Positions 22,065 to 34,347 of a DNA stretch of 64,000 bases are shown here, one piece after another. Position numbers and translations under genes: made by a program. The notes beneath the pieces were generated by a model, which did no database searches, was not told the origin of the DNA, and was given only the letters and a program-made list of their open reading frames with translations. Position 1 is the stretch's first letter, and every line of letters starts with the position of its first letter. This stretch comes from Schistocerca nitens (Eukaryota; Arthropoda; Insecta; Orthoptera; Acrididae), in the NCBI RefSeq assembly GCF_023898315.1, contig NC_064621.1:534585383-534649382 (forward strand), read 5' to 3'.

Positions 22065-23310
22065 GTATTGATTTTCGGAAAGTCGTTCCTGTTTTATGTT
22101 TCATACTGCTTCTTTGAACAAAGTTGAAAACTCTCAATGAGTCTTAATGACACAGATACTCTCATACACAAATATAGCTGGTAGGATAACAGTTTTTAAT
22201 TCTTTAAAAATACATCTACATGTTTCTCTGTAATCAACAAAATCTTATAACTTTTTCTGGAGTTTAAATAATGGTTTTGCAAAAGTATTTCTCAAGAATG
22301 ATATACTGTATCTTAGCACTTCATACTGTTTCAGCACGGCAACAATCTGTGAGCATTCTTAATATGTAACAGAACTTGTTTAACTTTTGTACACATTTGT
22401 CCCACCCACCCATAATATTAAAAATTTTACAATCCTTTTCCTGAATTTGGCTATTCCCTAATGTACCCTTTGCAAAGATTCTGGTTTTAGTTATTTTATA
22501 GTTGAAATCCACCCACACACTTTCTTTAGCAATAGAAAGCCATCTTTAAACCACTTTTCTGCTACATCTATTGTTTTGTAGTTTTATGCTGCATCTCATA
22601 ATCATTCTTACCTTTCATAAAGAGGTTGGTATCATATGCAAATAAAAAAGTATCCGCTGTTGAAAGCAGAAGTTTAAGCAATCACTGGAATATATTCCAG
22701 GATGCAAAATCTTACTTCTGACACTGAGTAGCCTACGCAGGCAACATGATTCTGACAGCTGCTCCTTTTCTGGAGGTACACATTTCTTCCCATTCATCTC
22801 AAATGGCAGAGATACCATACCTATACATTCATGTTCTGGGTGATTTAATCTTAAATTTCACACTCTCTATATGATTTCCTTTCTAAAATCCGCCTTACAT
22901 TCTCTCACATTAAAGCATGGCCACTATTCACAACCAGTTGTCTCAACTATGTTTTTACAAACAAACATTACTTGACATGCACTTCTTACATTACTCAGGT
23001 TTCACACTGCTTTATAGTTCAATTAATATAACTGTCTGCCTTATAACAGTAATATAAACAAATGTGTAAATTTCATTATTTCCAAGACTACTAAGGAAAA
23101 GTAAGCAAATCTGAAAGCTACTTCAGTTATTCCTTCATACTCTTCATTCTTTTTTCTGCAATTTTCGTTTATTGATGACTGAAAATACAATATTTGTCCT
23201 TTAGTATCCACTTGCCCGTTTGCCTCCCACAAATGGTTACTGTACCAAACTTTGAAAATGAAGTTGAAAAATCTTTGTTTTATTAGAATACTGCGATACA
23301 AGGACCATAC
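22065..23310. other. Unassigned intron sequence
   Basis: AT-rich intron 6 sequence next to exon f. No coding or transposon signature was recognised. Confidence 0.5.
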
Positions 23311-23408
23311 CTGCTTGTTTCAATAGTTCCTTGTCATAATGGTGTTGTTCATAATCTGACATACTAATTCGGTACACACTAATCTTGAGCTGTTCCAAGG
23401 CAGTCTGT
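23311..23408 (-). CDS. rdgA: rdgA exon f: segment C-terminal to the kinase
   Basis: This 98-nt exon follows a clean pyrimidine-rich acceptor (TTTTTGCAG). It completes Gln, then encodes QTALEQLKISVYRISMSDYE and QHHYDKELLKQA plus one base. The DYE..HYDKE pattern is the type IV DGK region between the kinase and the ankyrin repeats. The donor is GTATGG. It is separated from exon e by 8.2 kb containing two multicopy element families and two SINEs. Confidence 0.94.
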
Positions 23409-24484
23409 CTGCAAAAACAGAAATGTAAACAACGTAAGAACCTGCAACTTTTTTTTGTCAACATTGAAAGAAAAAATAATGCCATTTTCTAAATAGTATT
23501 ACAAACATATGGAGAATGAACTTTCATTGAAAGTCACAGTTTCTGCCACTTTCAGCACACCACATTAATAGTAATGTCCACTGCCCATCCAGATCCAACT
23601 AACAAGGAAATGGTCAGGCTTTCACATCAAAACCTGCCATTATTTTTGTATGCCAGTTGTAGTTAACATCATTTAAAGACCTACTTGCCAATTTTCAGCT
23701 GCCAATACACAATGAAAGTTACCTTTAAAATAAATAAATACATAAATAAAGATCATAAAAACACCTATTTCCTCGATTGTCACTTGCAACTAACAAACCA
23801 ACATCCCTGCATTTGATAGTTTTATTGAATCCTGGATGGACAATGGAGATTAATCTAACTTTGAAAAACAAATGTGCACTAAATGGATGCTTCCAGTCAA
23901 AGAGAAAAAGTACAAAGGCAAGTGCACACTTAACAACTGTACTTACAAATTTATACAAAATAGTACTGGTGATCAAATTGCATGCTTTCTTGTTAGATGT
24001 GTGAAACAACCAAAACTTTGGACCACATGTGAGAGATTAATGTTTTACACAGAAAAATTTGTTGTGGACTCATCAAAGTCCACAAACAATTCCCTTCTCC
24101 TTCAAGACACTTGGCCACATCATAAATATTATAAATATTACAAATTATTATTATTACCCCTATCTACAACTGACTGACAATAGAATACCAGTACTTTAAA
24201 CCTGGTATTGGCCAATTCACTTTGTAACCAGATCTGTTGACAATCATCAAAACATAATTTGTCAGGAACTGATAATTTTGGTTGACAATTTTACGGTCTA
24301 GTTTACGGAATAACATGTGTAATTGGAATATGAACCTTCTCTATATAATGATATGTACTTACCAGCACCATAGCCAACTTATTTTCTTCTAATTAGTAAT
24401 TTTTGTTTACAAGCCAAAACTACTACCATGTTTGAAAATACACAATAAAGCAAAAATAATAAATAAAACAATATTATTAAAAGG
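23409..24484. other. Unassigned intron sequence
   Basis: This is intron 5 sequence upstream (gene sense) of exon f. The open frames at 23777-24177 have ordinary composition but resemble nothing I know. Confidence 0.5.
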
Positions 24485-25200
24485 ATAGCCTGCTTCTCAC
24501 CATGTAGAGTATACACTGAATCATAGACAGGCACAAAAAAAAGACTGCTACACATTTTAGCTTTTGGCCAAAGAGCCTTCTTCTGAAATAGAAGACACAC
24601 ACGCACACACACATTCACATGCGGCGTGTTCAGCAACAGTGTGGTCCAGTTGTTTCCTGGCCACAGGTTGTCAGTGGCCATTCAAGTGGACAGACAGCTT
24701 GTTGGGTGTCGTCCCCACATAGAATGCAGCACAGACTGGCCAGCCAGGTCACAAACATCACCTATCCCATCAAAGGCAAGGCTACCAGTGAAACCAGTCA
24801 TGTGATCTGCAAGCTAAGCTGCAATCACTGTGCTGCATTCTATGTGGACATGACGTCCAACAAGTTGTGGCCAAGAAACGATTGGACCACCCTGTTGCTG
24901 AATATTCCACCAAACACGACATCCTTCGTTTCGATGACAGCTTCACAGCCTGTGTTATAAGGATCCTTCCCACCAATACAAGCTTTACTGAATTGCACAG
25001 GTGGGAACACTCCCTGCAATATATCCTACATTCCTTTAACCTGCCTGGCCTCAACCTTTGAGTCACTGTCCTAACCCACCAGCCCCTTCCCACTTCCCAT
25101 TCCAGCACTACACAGCCCTCTATTCCACTAACGCACCCAGTCATTTTACCTCCCAGCCTCCTCCTTACCCCCATCCAGTTGTCTCTCCCATCATGCACTG
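24485..25200. mobile_element. Penelope-like GIY-YIG fold-back element
   Basis: 24485-24730 is in minus orientation: terminal region ATAGACAGGCACA, the (AC)-rich stretch, then complement of the endonuclease part. 24735-25200 is in plus orientation: NITYPIKGKATSETSHVICK, LSCNHCAAFYVDMTSNKLW and, in another frame, PVAEYSTKHDI, FDDSFTACVIRILPTNTSF and FNLPGLNL. This is the GIY-YIG endonuclease of Penelope-like elements, with its Cys-rich region. The stretch GTGGTCCAGTTGTTTCCTGG (24641) has its inverted partner around 24870. No RT is present. Frameshifts near 24860 show decay. Confidence 0.82.
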
Positions 25201-25427
25201 CGGAATAAAGTATATCAACTATATAATTAAAAAAACATGTGAAAGTTTAGTAACAAATGATTATTTGTTGAAATACTGTATTGCATAAAGTTTCAGCAGG
25301 CTAGCAGACAGCACCTGCGTGTCTGTACAGGTTCAAAGATAAGTCTGTGTGTTGTTTTCCCACTTCCACACACATCTGTTCACTCACACTCAGTTACCAA
25401 TTGGCTCTTGAAGTGTGCAGTTTAACA

Positions 25428-27800
25428 ATGGAGTCTCACTGTTCTATTGGTCTCCTTATTAATGAAGTTTCCCATAAAAGCGTGTACGGAGGGTTTCCTA
25501 AATACATGACTTTAATTGAAGGTTACAGTGAAGAAGAAAAAGTGTTCTTTTACTCATGACTTGGCTCAGAGATTAACTCAACTTGCAAGTATCATGAAAT
25601 TAAATACTTAAAGAAATTGCATCATCTTGTTGGGCAGTCTTGCTTGGACCCTTTTTGAGGAACATAAGCAGCCTATAACAAAAGGTCTGAGAGTAACAAA
25701 GTTTGATTGTTATTCTAAAAATAAAAGACATTTTATCAATATAGTACCAGGAAACTCATTGTGTCCAACATGTTATTCCAAGATATTTGTCGTTGACAAA
25801 GAAAGGGTTATTGATAGTTGAGAAAGGAATATTGCTGGTTCAGATAAGGAATTTTGTGACTCATAAGGCACTATAAAAAAAAGCTGTTTTAGCTTGAGAA
25901 ATCCTAAGTGTATTGCCTGCTAGTAAAATTAGAAAACTAAGTGAAATTAAAAGGCCTTTTGCATTGAATGAAAAGTTAAGAAATTGGCAATTACTGTCAA
26001 AAAGAATTTGGAAGTTTCATTTCAAATTAAATGAAACCGGATGAAAGTTCCAAAAATTCTCCGACTGAATATGATGACTTGATAGAAAAGCTAAAAACTA
26101 AATGTCGTACCTCAAACAAGGAGTTAACATTATCAGTTTCCTACCAATTAAGTTGAGCAAAAGTTAGTGATGAATTTAATCTGTCAGAACATTTGATTAT
26201 ATTAACAAGGCAGTTAGTAAAAGAGCAACAAGGAATTTTAGCTGCATTACAAAAAAATAGTATCTAATTTCATAAATGAAAACACAATTGTGAAGTTTAT
26301 AACGTTTTACGAAGATGACAATAACAGCCATTTGATGCCTTGCAAAAAAGATTGTGTTTCTTTGAAAGAAAATGCTACTAAGGTTCAGAGACAAAAAAGA
26401 TTAATATTGTGTAATTTACATGAACAATTCAGTGAAGTCAAAAAAGAAAATTCTGACAGTAAAATTGGAAGGAGGAATTTTGCAAGTTGAGAATAAAATT
26501 GTGTATTGTTGCAGGGGCATCTGGCACCCATTATGTTTGCGTTTGTTTGTATCACCAGAATGTTAAGTTAATGACAGACGAGGCCCATCTTACAGCTGAC
26601 TATAAAGACCTTTTGGACATTCTGGTTTGCAGTACTGACAGTTACAATCGTATGGTTATGCAAAAACTTCAAAACTATCCAGGCAAACAAGCTTTACTTG
26701 ACATGTTTCAGGAATAAGAGGCAGGCAGTTTGATGACTGACAATACAGAATACAAACAATGGGTGACACAAGACAGAATTGAAATGGTGACAATTACAAA
26801 AACATGAGAAGTGTTTTTTGAAGTGTTGATACCTTCTGTAAACCTGAAAATGCATCACTTAGTTGACAAAGCTCAGGGTAAATTTCCGAAAGACAAAAAG
26901 CAAACATTGGCAGTTGATGAACGCTTGGCTCTTGCCTACTTTTCTGAAAACTATTCCTTGGTTGTTTAGGATGAAGTACAAGGGTACCACTGTTTTGTGT
27001 CATAAGTGGCTACCTTGAACATAATGCTACATCAGTGCACACTTTTCAACTGCAATTAACAAACTACATAAAAGAGCACAACTCTTCCATAAACAAACTG
27101 ATCTACTTCTCTGACAGTGCTGCAAGCCAATTAAAATTCTTTTTTATTAACATCACCTCCCACAAAGACGACTGTGGACTTGATGCAGAATGGAACTTTT
27201 TTGCATACCATGCCATGGGAAGAAGGGTGTCATGGTGTCAAGGGTACAACAAAATGAGCCGTCACAAAAGTTCGTCTGTAGCAGACCTAAGAGGACCAGC
27301 TCTTGACATCTCATGAAATGTTTAAATTCTGTAAAGAACAGGTAAAAGGGATTACCTGTGTTTTTATAAAATATGAGGAAATGCAAGAACTCTACGCCAA
27401 TGTCTTGGAGGAAAGATTCAGCACTTGTCAGAAGATTAAAGGCACCCAATATTTTCAGTGTTTTATAACTCAGTCACACAAATTGCTCAAGAGTAAATTC
27501 CCTTGATAGTGAACATCAACAACATGGAAAACTTGTACCACTGACAATTCAAAATAAGGACATTGTGACTTGTGTTTATGGCGAACAATGGTGAATTGGC
27601 GAAATTGATAATATTGCTGTCACACCCAGATGTAGATGTTACATTTTACCACCCAAAAGACCATGGACCTCATTTAAAAAAAGCTGAAAAGAATGAAATC
27701 TGGATGCCAGTTGAAAATGTACTGAAGAAGCTGTCTCCCCTGGAATTAAAAACTGTGACTGAACAAACTTTTAACCTAACTCCCAAAAACTGAGAGAAGA
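25428..27800 (+). pseudogene. Second uncharacterised multicopy family, D/D/E-like, decayed
   Basis: A chain of plus-strand frames follows one protein: MESHCSIGLLINEVSHKSV, FVVDKERVID, then HLMPCKKDCVSLKENATKVQ, RQKRLILCNLHEQFSEVKK, GASGTHYVCVCLYHQNVKLM, YFSENYSLVV-stop-DEVQGYHC, INKLIYFSDSAASQLKFFF, CGLDAEWNFFAYHAMGRR, EMFKFCKEQVKGITCVFI and TFYHPKDHGPHLKK. Stops and shifts occur at many places. I recognise this as a family repeated in insect and cnidarian genomes, usually annotated as uncharacterised. The spaced blocks ENYS, YFSD and AEWNFFA could be an RNase H-fold catalytic triad of a DDE transposase; that is inference. Confidence 0.72.
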
Positions 27801-27839
27801 AATTTCCCTCTTGTTCAATGAACTATTGTAGTGATACAT

Positions 27840-28560
27840 CCCATTCCTTGAATGAGAGGTATCGCATCCTTAAATACATATGTCCGAGAAAAGATGTTTG
27901 TGACAGAGAGTAGTCAATAAGTTGTGAGCACCCCAATGTTGGGAGGAGTTTTAAATCATAGGTGCTGGTATCAGAGCTAATGATCCAGTGACTGTACGAA
28001 GTGGGTAGCAGTCAGACGATACTAACTGCTGAGGTGGAGATAGGAGTGCCATGGAGCGGCCGGTGCAGAAGAAAGAGCTCCATGAAATCTAAGTATGCAA
28101 AATATTAAAGACAATAAATGTATGTAATTGTTAATTATCACATTGAATATCAGATTTGTTATGCACGTAGTTCAGAGAGAGAGTATACATGTTGGTAGCT
28201 GTCCTCGTTTATCATGTATCGAGTTCTAATTTTGAAGATAATATAAGAAGGTGATTTAAATCTCACTTCTTAATTACGTGGTGGAGTTTTCAGCACCTTT
28301 ATCTGTAGCCTGTAAGGATGTGAAGTGTGAGCCAAGCTGGAGGAAGAAGGCACCCGGATACAGGGCACAGACTAATAAGACCCTGATAAATAATACTTGA
28401 GGGCGACTGAATATTCAGTAAATAACATTCATTGCATATAAAATGAGAGTTCAGGTGGCAACTTATTTAGGTGTTTGGTTCAAGAGGTGATGTATAACAA
28501 ACCACCACACAGCCCAAGCCAAACTGGAAAAACAAATAAGTTGAGAAAACAAATAAGTTG
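27840..28560. other. Unassigned segment, weak LTR-like signal
   Basis: TGGTATCAGAGC at 27965-27976 resembles a primer-binding site for initiator tRNA-Met, and an upstream TGTTGGGA could be LTR sequence. There is no paired LTR, no gag and no pol nearby. The stretch differs in composition from the flanking AT-rich DNA, being enriched in GA/GT words. Confidence 0.25.
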
Positions 28561-29002
28561 AGAACAAGGTAATGTAAATAGTTGGTTCATTTTTCTTTAG
28601 ATATATTTAAAAAAAGTGATCGCAGATACATTTAGATTATGTAACTGATGGACTTCATCCATTAGTCTAGATACTGCAGGTATTAAGAAATATATCTTTA
28701 TTTTCAAGTTGAAATTTATACTGAAGTTTTATATCATACAGATCTATTAAGCAGACGATTTTCAGATTTTTATCTAGTCCCCTGAAAAGACATTGCAAGC
28801 CAAAGAACAAAAAAATTCAAAAAATCCATTTTTTTAAATAGTGTATTTTTTTTTAAATGTAATCTTCTGACCAGTGATACTCTATGATAAGTAACTACAC
28901 TGTATAGTGTAATAGCACAAAAATGAACTAAATGTTTATTTTTTTAAAGGTCTGGGGCAACCGATTACTGAATACTTTAAAATCCGCAAGTGCTTATACA
29001 TG

Positions 29003-29113
29003 ATGATGATTGATTCGTGGGCTGCTCAACTGCGCAGTCATCAGCGCCCATACAAAGTACCAATTTTTTTTCACAGTCCAATTTTTTACACAGTCCAGTT
29101 TAGCCACTGTCAC

Positions 29114-29147
<34 letters not shown>

Positions 29148-29250
29148 ATGATAAGGACAACACAAACACCCAGTCCCCTGGCCAGGAATTGAACCCAGGA
29201 CCCATGATCCAGAGGCAGCAACGCTAGCCACTAGACTATGAGCTGTGGAC
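29003..29250 (-). mobile_element. tRNA-derived SINE with target-site duplication
   Basis: On the minus strand, from 29250, an A-box-like TAGTCTAGTGGCTAGCG and a B-box GGTTCAATTCC mark an internal RNA polymerase III promoter. A (GAT/ATC)n tract (29116-29145) and a tRNA-unrelated body ending near 29003 follow. The flanks GCTTATACATG (28992-29002) and GCTTGTACATG (29251-29261) form an 11-bp target-site duplication with one mismatch. Confidence 0.88.
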
Positions 29251-29499
29251 GCTTGTACATGCAAAAGAATGCTTGCAGCCTGAAACAAAAATGGTCACTT
29301 TTTTAAAACGGTAACCAATACTGTTTTTTAAAAAAGTATTTTTGAGTCCACGAAATATGGGGAATTTACCCAGTGAATATCAATTTTTTTCTGAGATGGT
29401 CAAGCAACCAATGCTGGACCACTTGGTGTGGACTGACCCACAGGTCAGAAAATAAAAGATATATAAAACTAAAAAGGAGTGAAGACAAGAGTAGTTACA

Positions 29500-30060
29500 G
29501 AGAAGAAATGCTGAGATCAAAGAAATTAACATAAATTATGGACATGTTGGCGGTGAGAACCAAGGACATGTTGTAATGCCAGTGCCCATCTGCAGAGTTC
29601 TGAGAAGCTAGTGACTGGGAGAAGAACGCAGATGGCATGTGTCACGAAACAGGCACTCAGGTCAGAACTGTCATATTGTACAGCATGCTCTGCAACAGAG
29701 TATTTTGTGTTGGCAGAGTACACCCTCTGTCTATGTATGTTCCTACTGACTCATAACCTGTTGGTTATCATACCAATGTAAAAGGCCGAAAAGTGTTTAT
29801 ATAACAGCTGCTGCATGACGAGTGTCACTTCACATGTGGCTCTTCTTTTGACAGTCTATGTTTTGCCAGTTACAGGACTGGTGTAGGTGGTAGCAGGAGG
29901 GTTCATACGGCGAGTCTTATACTGGGGATGGCCACAGGGGTACGAGCCACAGGGTTAAGAAACAGGTGCAGAAGGAGCATAGGGTCTGACCATGATATTG
30001 TGGAGATGGGGTGGGGGACATGAGGAGGGGAGGGGGCGAAAGCTGTTCTACATGTGGTAG
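29500..30060 (-). mobile_element. Penelope-like GIY-YIG remnant, diverged
   Basis: The minus-strand frames give FFGLLHWYDN/FSAFYIGMITNRL-type sequence, then YSVAEHAVQYDSSDLSACFV and PVTSFSELCRWALALQHVLG. This is the same endonuclease C-terminal region as in the copies at 24735-25060 and 35500-35790 (VAEHA, TSFSELxRWxxxLQ). The Cys-rich part is decayed. Only one orientation is present here. Confidence 0.75.
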
Positions 30061-30726
30061 TCAAACTGTCACACAGAATGGACTTCTTTTCAGGGCATTA
30101 TTTTGGGGGAAATAAATGGAAAAATACAACAAATTTTACAGCCAGTGTTTTTATTTGAGAGGCAAATGAGGATATTAAATACACCCTACACAACAATTCA
30201 AAGTACCTGGGAAATATAAAACGCATTTCCAACTTGGAGTACACTAATGCAGTGAAAGGTAAGTACAATAGTTTATTTTGAACCATTCAGGTGTCCTTGC
30301 AGCAGTAGAGTTTGCTGTGCAAATCTCACAACATGTGAGTGCACTCCCATGCTCCAGACGAGAATGCGGAAAGACATTTGAAAGCCACTGTGAAACAAAA
30401 GGCAGACACAGAGTTCTCCCTCTCCTCAGCTTTCTAGACCTGATTAAATATGCGTGTCATTCCTCAAAGTAGGGCAGGCTCCTTTCCGACTCCAATCAAA
30501 TTTTGTGTAGAAGTGTGGCAGCCAGTCTGTGATTCACATGACTGTAAGATCTCATCCTTAATGGTTCATGTTGAACAAACAATATATGTTTTGAGCACTG
30601 TATCACTGTTTCAGTCACCATGAGAATTCAGGACAGAAACCGAGACTTTTCCCCCCGACTTCTGCAAATACAGAAACAATGCCAAAAATGTCATTCTTCA
30701 TGATTATTTTTGAGTAACTTCCAGTT
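30061..30726. other. Unassigned intron sequence
   Basis: No domain or repeat was recognised between the Penelope-like remnant and the SINE. The 3' end includes the left target-site duplication of the SINE at 30716-30726. Confidence 0.5.
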
Positions 30727-31180
30727 GCCTGCCTGGCTAGCCGTGTGGTCTAATGCACTGCTTCCCGAGCGGAAAGGAGTGCCAGTCCCCTGAACGAATC
30801 TGCCCGGTGGATTAGTGTCAAGGTCTAGTGTGCCAGGCAGCCTGTGGATAGTTTTTAAGGTGGTTTTCCATACACCTCAGCGAATGCAGGCTGGTTCCCC
30901 TTATTCCACCTCCGTTACACTATGATGGCGACTGCTGCGCAAACACTGTCTCCACGTACGTGTGCACCATAATTACTCTACCATGTAAACATTGGGGTTA
31001 CACTCGTCTGGAATGAGACATTCCCTGGGGGTCCACTGGAGGCCAAACCGCACAATAACCCTGGGTTCGGTGTGGGGCGGCAGTGGGATGAGTGGACTGC
31101 TGTAGCCTGTTGTGGGGTTTTGTACCACTGAGGGCTAAGGCGGGGACAAAGCTTCTCTGTCGTTTCTAGGTCCCCAGTTC

Positions 31181-31237
<57 letters not shown>

Positions 31238-31243
31238 TCATAC
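30727..31243 (+). mobile_element. Long tRNA-related SINE with (CA)n tail and target-site duplication
   Basis: The head carries CGTGTGGTCTAATGCACTGC, an A-box-like sequence, then CCCCTGAACGAATCTGCCC in the B-box position. A long GC-richer body ends in (CA)n at about 31182-31236. AACTTCCAGTT occurs exactly at 30716-30726 and 31244-31254, an 11-bp perfect target-site duplication. The total is 517 bp with no coding capacity. Confidence 0.87.
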
Positions 31244-31254
31244 AACTTCCAGTT

Positions 31255-31652
31255 CGTGCTGGCAGCTAAAATTCTGCAAATGGTAGTTTCGCAAAGTTGG
31301 CTAACACTGTAAAAAACACAGTATCAACATGACAAATCTCACAATTTCAGAGATATATTAACAAGCTTGAAAGTGAGCCATAAAAACAATGCAATTGTAG
31401 ATTATATTTTGCTGAACAATTTAAATACAGATATTTCCTGAAGCATCAGAGGATTTCTCTGTAATGGTACAGAGAGAACATACCTTGCTAACAACTTACT
31501 TTTATGGTCCTTACATCTATCTTCAACACTACTACTATAAATTTACCTCACACTTATTCGTGAGAATTTTTCCTATCTCTCTGCAATATCAACTATCATA
31601 CAGATGTGCCATAATGGAAACGAAGGACTGAGCAATCAATTTAAATACTTAC
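31255..31652. other. Unassigned intron sequence next to exon e
   Basis: AT-rich, with no recognised element. Confidence 0.5.
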
Positions 31653-31843
31653 TGAACATTTGTTTTACCACCTCTTCTTTTGGCAAGCATTGGGGCTTTA
31701 TTTAATAATGTCATGGTGATTATTGAAGGGTTGAGCTTGCAGGCTTCACCATCTACCTGCATGGGTATTGTCTTGGTAGTAACAATTCGAGCAGACTTGC
31801 ACTGTGTGATACAGGTTCCATGTCCACCAGCTTGCAGCAAAGG
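31653..31843 (-). CDS. rdgA: rdgA exon e: end of accessory domain
   Basis: This 191-nt exon starts at PLLQAGGHGTCITQCKSARI in phase 0 after a T-rich tract ending TTTAG. It runs through TIPMQVDGEACKLNPSIITM to LLNKAPMLAKRRGGKTNV and stops after two bases of a Gln codon at GTAAGT. QVDGE is the conserved motif near the end of the DGK accessory domain. The basic tail LAKRRGGK is typical of this position in type IV enzymes. Confidence 0.95.
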
Positions 31844-33796
31844 CTAAAAAAGAATAGCCAGTGTCAATGGCTTGCATGTAATGGTAGACTCTTAAGTGGT
31901 ATTTTCATTTTGTTGTAAATTTTATTTGGAATAACCAAATGAAGTACTTCAAACACAACCAGCAGTAAAAGGTCCCTAAAACATTCATTCTGCAATATAT
32001 TACTAGCAGTAGTTATAGAATAAGTAAGAAAGCACTGTAGCTAATTTCCAGGTCAAAACCATTTTTTTCTCGAACAGAGCAATCATCATCGTTTAAAAAA
32101 ATTTTCACTGCCATTGCACATGTGTTCCTACTACATATAAGAAAACTTTTTTGAACACGCAGTATCTGGCCTTTATGGAAAAACTGCACTCAACTGCGAA
32201 AATGTCTCTCAGGCAAAAAATTATTAAAATGTGTAGCAAGTTGACTGGTACTGTACGATTACAATCTACAAATATTTTCAGGAGCATTCTATTCTCTAAT
32301 GTTCAATTAGTATACATTTATAGACTTCAGGCTGCTACTATTTAAACCTGGCCACTGTCAACCTGTATTAACCACTGTTCAATAATGCATTTCATTTCAG
32401 TTTTATTTTGGTAAAATGAGTTGAGAAACAGTTTCTGGGTCATTGTGGGCATGAGTGATTCTCGGCCAGGAATAAAATTTAACTCACTCTTAAGTTAGAT
32501 TTAGTACTGAAAACAAACAAAACAGGTGGTTAATCCTTTACAACTGGACACTATTTATGTATACTTGTGAATATAGTGAACTCTCCACTGTCACATGTCT
32601 CTTTCTTTTAAATCACCTCTGTGAAAATCTTGATACTGCACCACTTTGCATTATCTAATTTTGCCTCAACATGAGCATATCTGGCAGTCAGTTTTTTCAT
32701 TGATGGCTATTTGTGTAATTACTGCACTGCATCTGTCTACTTTGTAATTCATACTGATCAGTCACAACTGAGCTCATGTATTGATCAGTCAGAATAGAAG
32801 TTATTTGTTTTAGACAAAGCAACATAGTTAACTAAAGAAAACATTTAATAAATTGTGAAGAATAAATAAAAGAGAACCTTTTTTTATCTGAACTTGGAAT
32901 TTTATTTGGAAAGTCCACCTCTGAAGTTTCATCCTAGTCCATTATTCAAGAAATTATTATCTTTCCCAACCTTCATCCTTGAGTAAATACAATTTCTTCT
33001 CCTGGATGCATCCAGAGTCATATACCTTAAGTACACATGTGGCCACCCATGAATGATGGTCTAACCTCTCAAAATGTATGGTAGCATAAAATAAAAATTG
33101 AAAAGTGATTGAAATGGATACCCATTTCAACTTGTCTTTTGTTTCATAAATGATCACAAGTTTCCAAATGGCAGTCCAACATGGACAAAATAAGGTTCAG
33201 CTACATAAACTGGAGTGCAACCTGGTGCAGTCTTCTTGCTAGGTGGAGCTTTCTTCCTCTACTCTCTGCACATTCCCCCTTATTGGTACTCAAGATGAAG
33301 TTTACTGATTGGGGTCTAATATGCGTACAATGTGCTACACAGCTGCTACTCGGGTGTGAGAAATTTCATCCCCTGACTACTCCCTTGATATGAAATATAT
33401 GTATGACCTCTCTAGTTAAGGTGCAGAAACTAGCAGCTAAACTTAGCTGAGAAATTAAACCATTACTTAAATCAAACCTGGAAGGGCCCACATTAGTCGT
33501 TCAATGAACTACCACACTTACTGATACTTTCAGAAATATTCTGCTTCTTTGGTAATTATTGTTTGTTTTATCCCAGAATAAAGAAATTCACAACATACTT
33601 TTCTGAACTGCAGGTGCTTGTGCATCTATGATATCTGGCAGAGTGGAACAATAAATTTACATTTTTTATATATTATTAACGGGAATCATCATATGTGTAT
33701 GAAGTAAGAACCAATATAAAATGAACAAATAGAAAGCAATCACATGGAACAATTTTATCATAAAAATACCACTTTTCTCTCCTTTTTAATACTCAC
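31844..33796. other. Intron 4, nothing recognised
   Basis: This 1953-bp intron between exons d and e shows no recognisable transposon protein, SINE head or long simple repeat, which is unusual for this gene. It is the shortest intron except for the 787-bp one. Confidence 0.6.
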
Positions 33797-33899
33797 CAAC
33801 TGATATGTTGTGAGTCCAACAACTTCTATAAGGCCATCATCAGTTGCTGGTTCCACATTACCTCCTGCTCGATTCCAGGGATGAGTGCCACCACCATAA
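33797..33899 (-). CDS. rdgA: rdgA exon d: accessory domain
   Basis: This 103-nt exon gives SYGGGTHPWNRAGG and DDGLIEVVGLTTYQL. Its first base completes the Ser codon split from the previous exon, and it ends in phase 0 at a GTGAGT donor. SYGGGTHPW is an unmistakable DGK accessory-domain motif. It was too short to appear as a long open frame and was found by searching for the piece missing between exons c and e. Confidence 0.95.
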
Positions 33900-34120
33900 C
33901 TACAATCAAATAATATTCTGTTATTCACAATAATCCCAACTGTGTACTTTTCTTTTTAAATGTTAGGTATACAAACTGACAGTCATTTCTTTTTGGTACA
34001 ATATATTCATATGAAATTAACTACTTTGCAAAACAAATGAATCACAAGAAAATGATTGTTTGTCATACATTTAATAATGGAAAATCCAGGATGGAATGTA
34101 ATAATATTACCAAAATAGCA

Positions 34121-34233
34121 GTTGATACTCACCATATAGTGGAGATGCCGAGTCACAGATAGGCACACCAAAAAGATTGTCTGAAAATCAGGTTTCGACC
34201 AACAAGGCCTTCATTGGAGTTAGAACACTCAGA

Positions 34234-34285
<52 letters not shown>

Positions 34286-34292
34286 CAAATGC

Positions 34293-34347
<55 letters not shown>

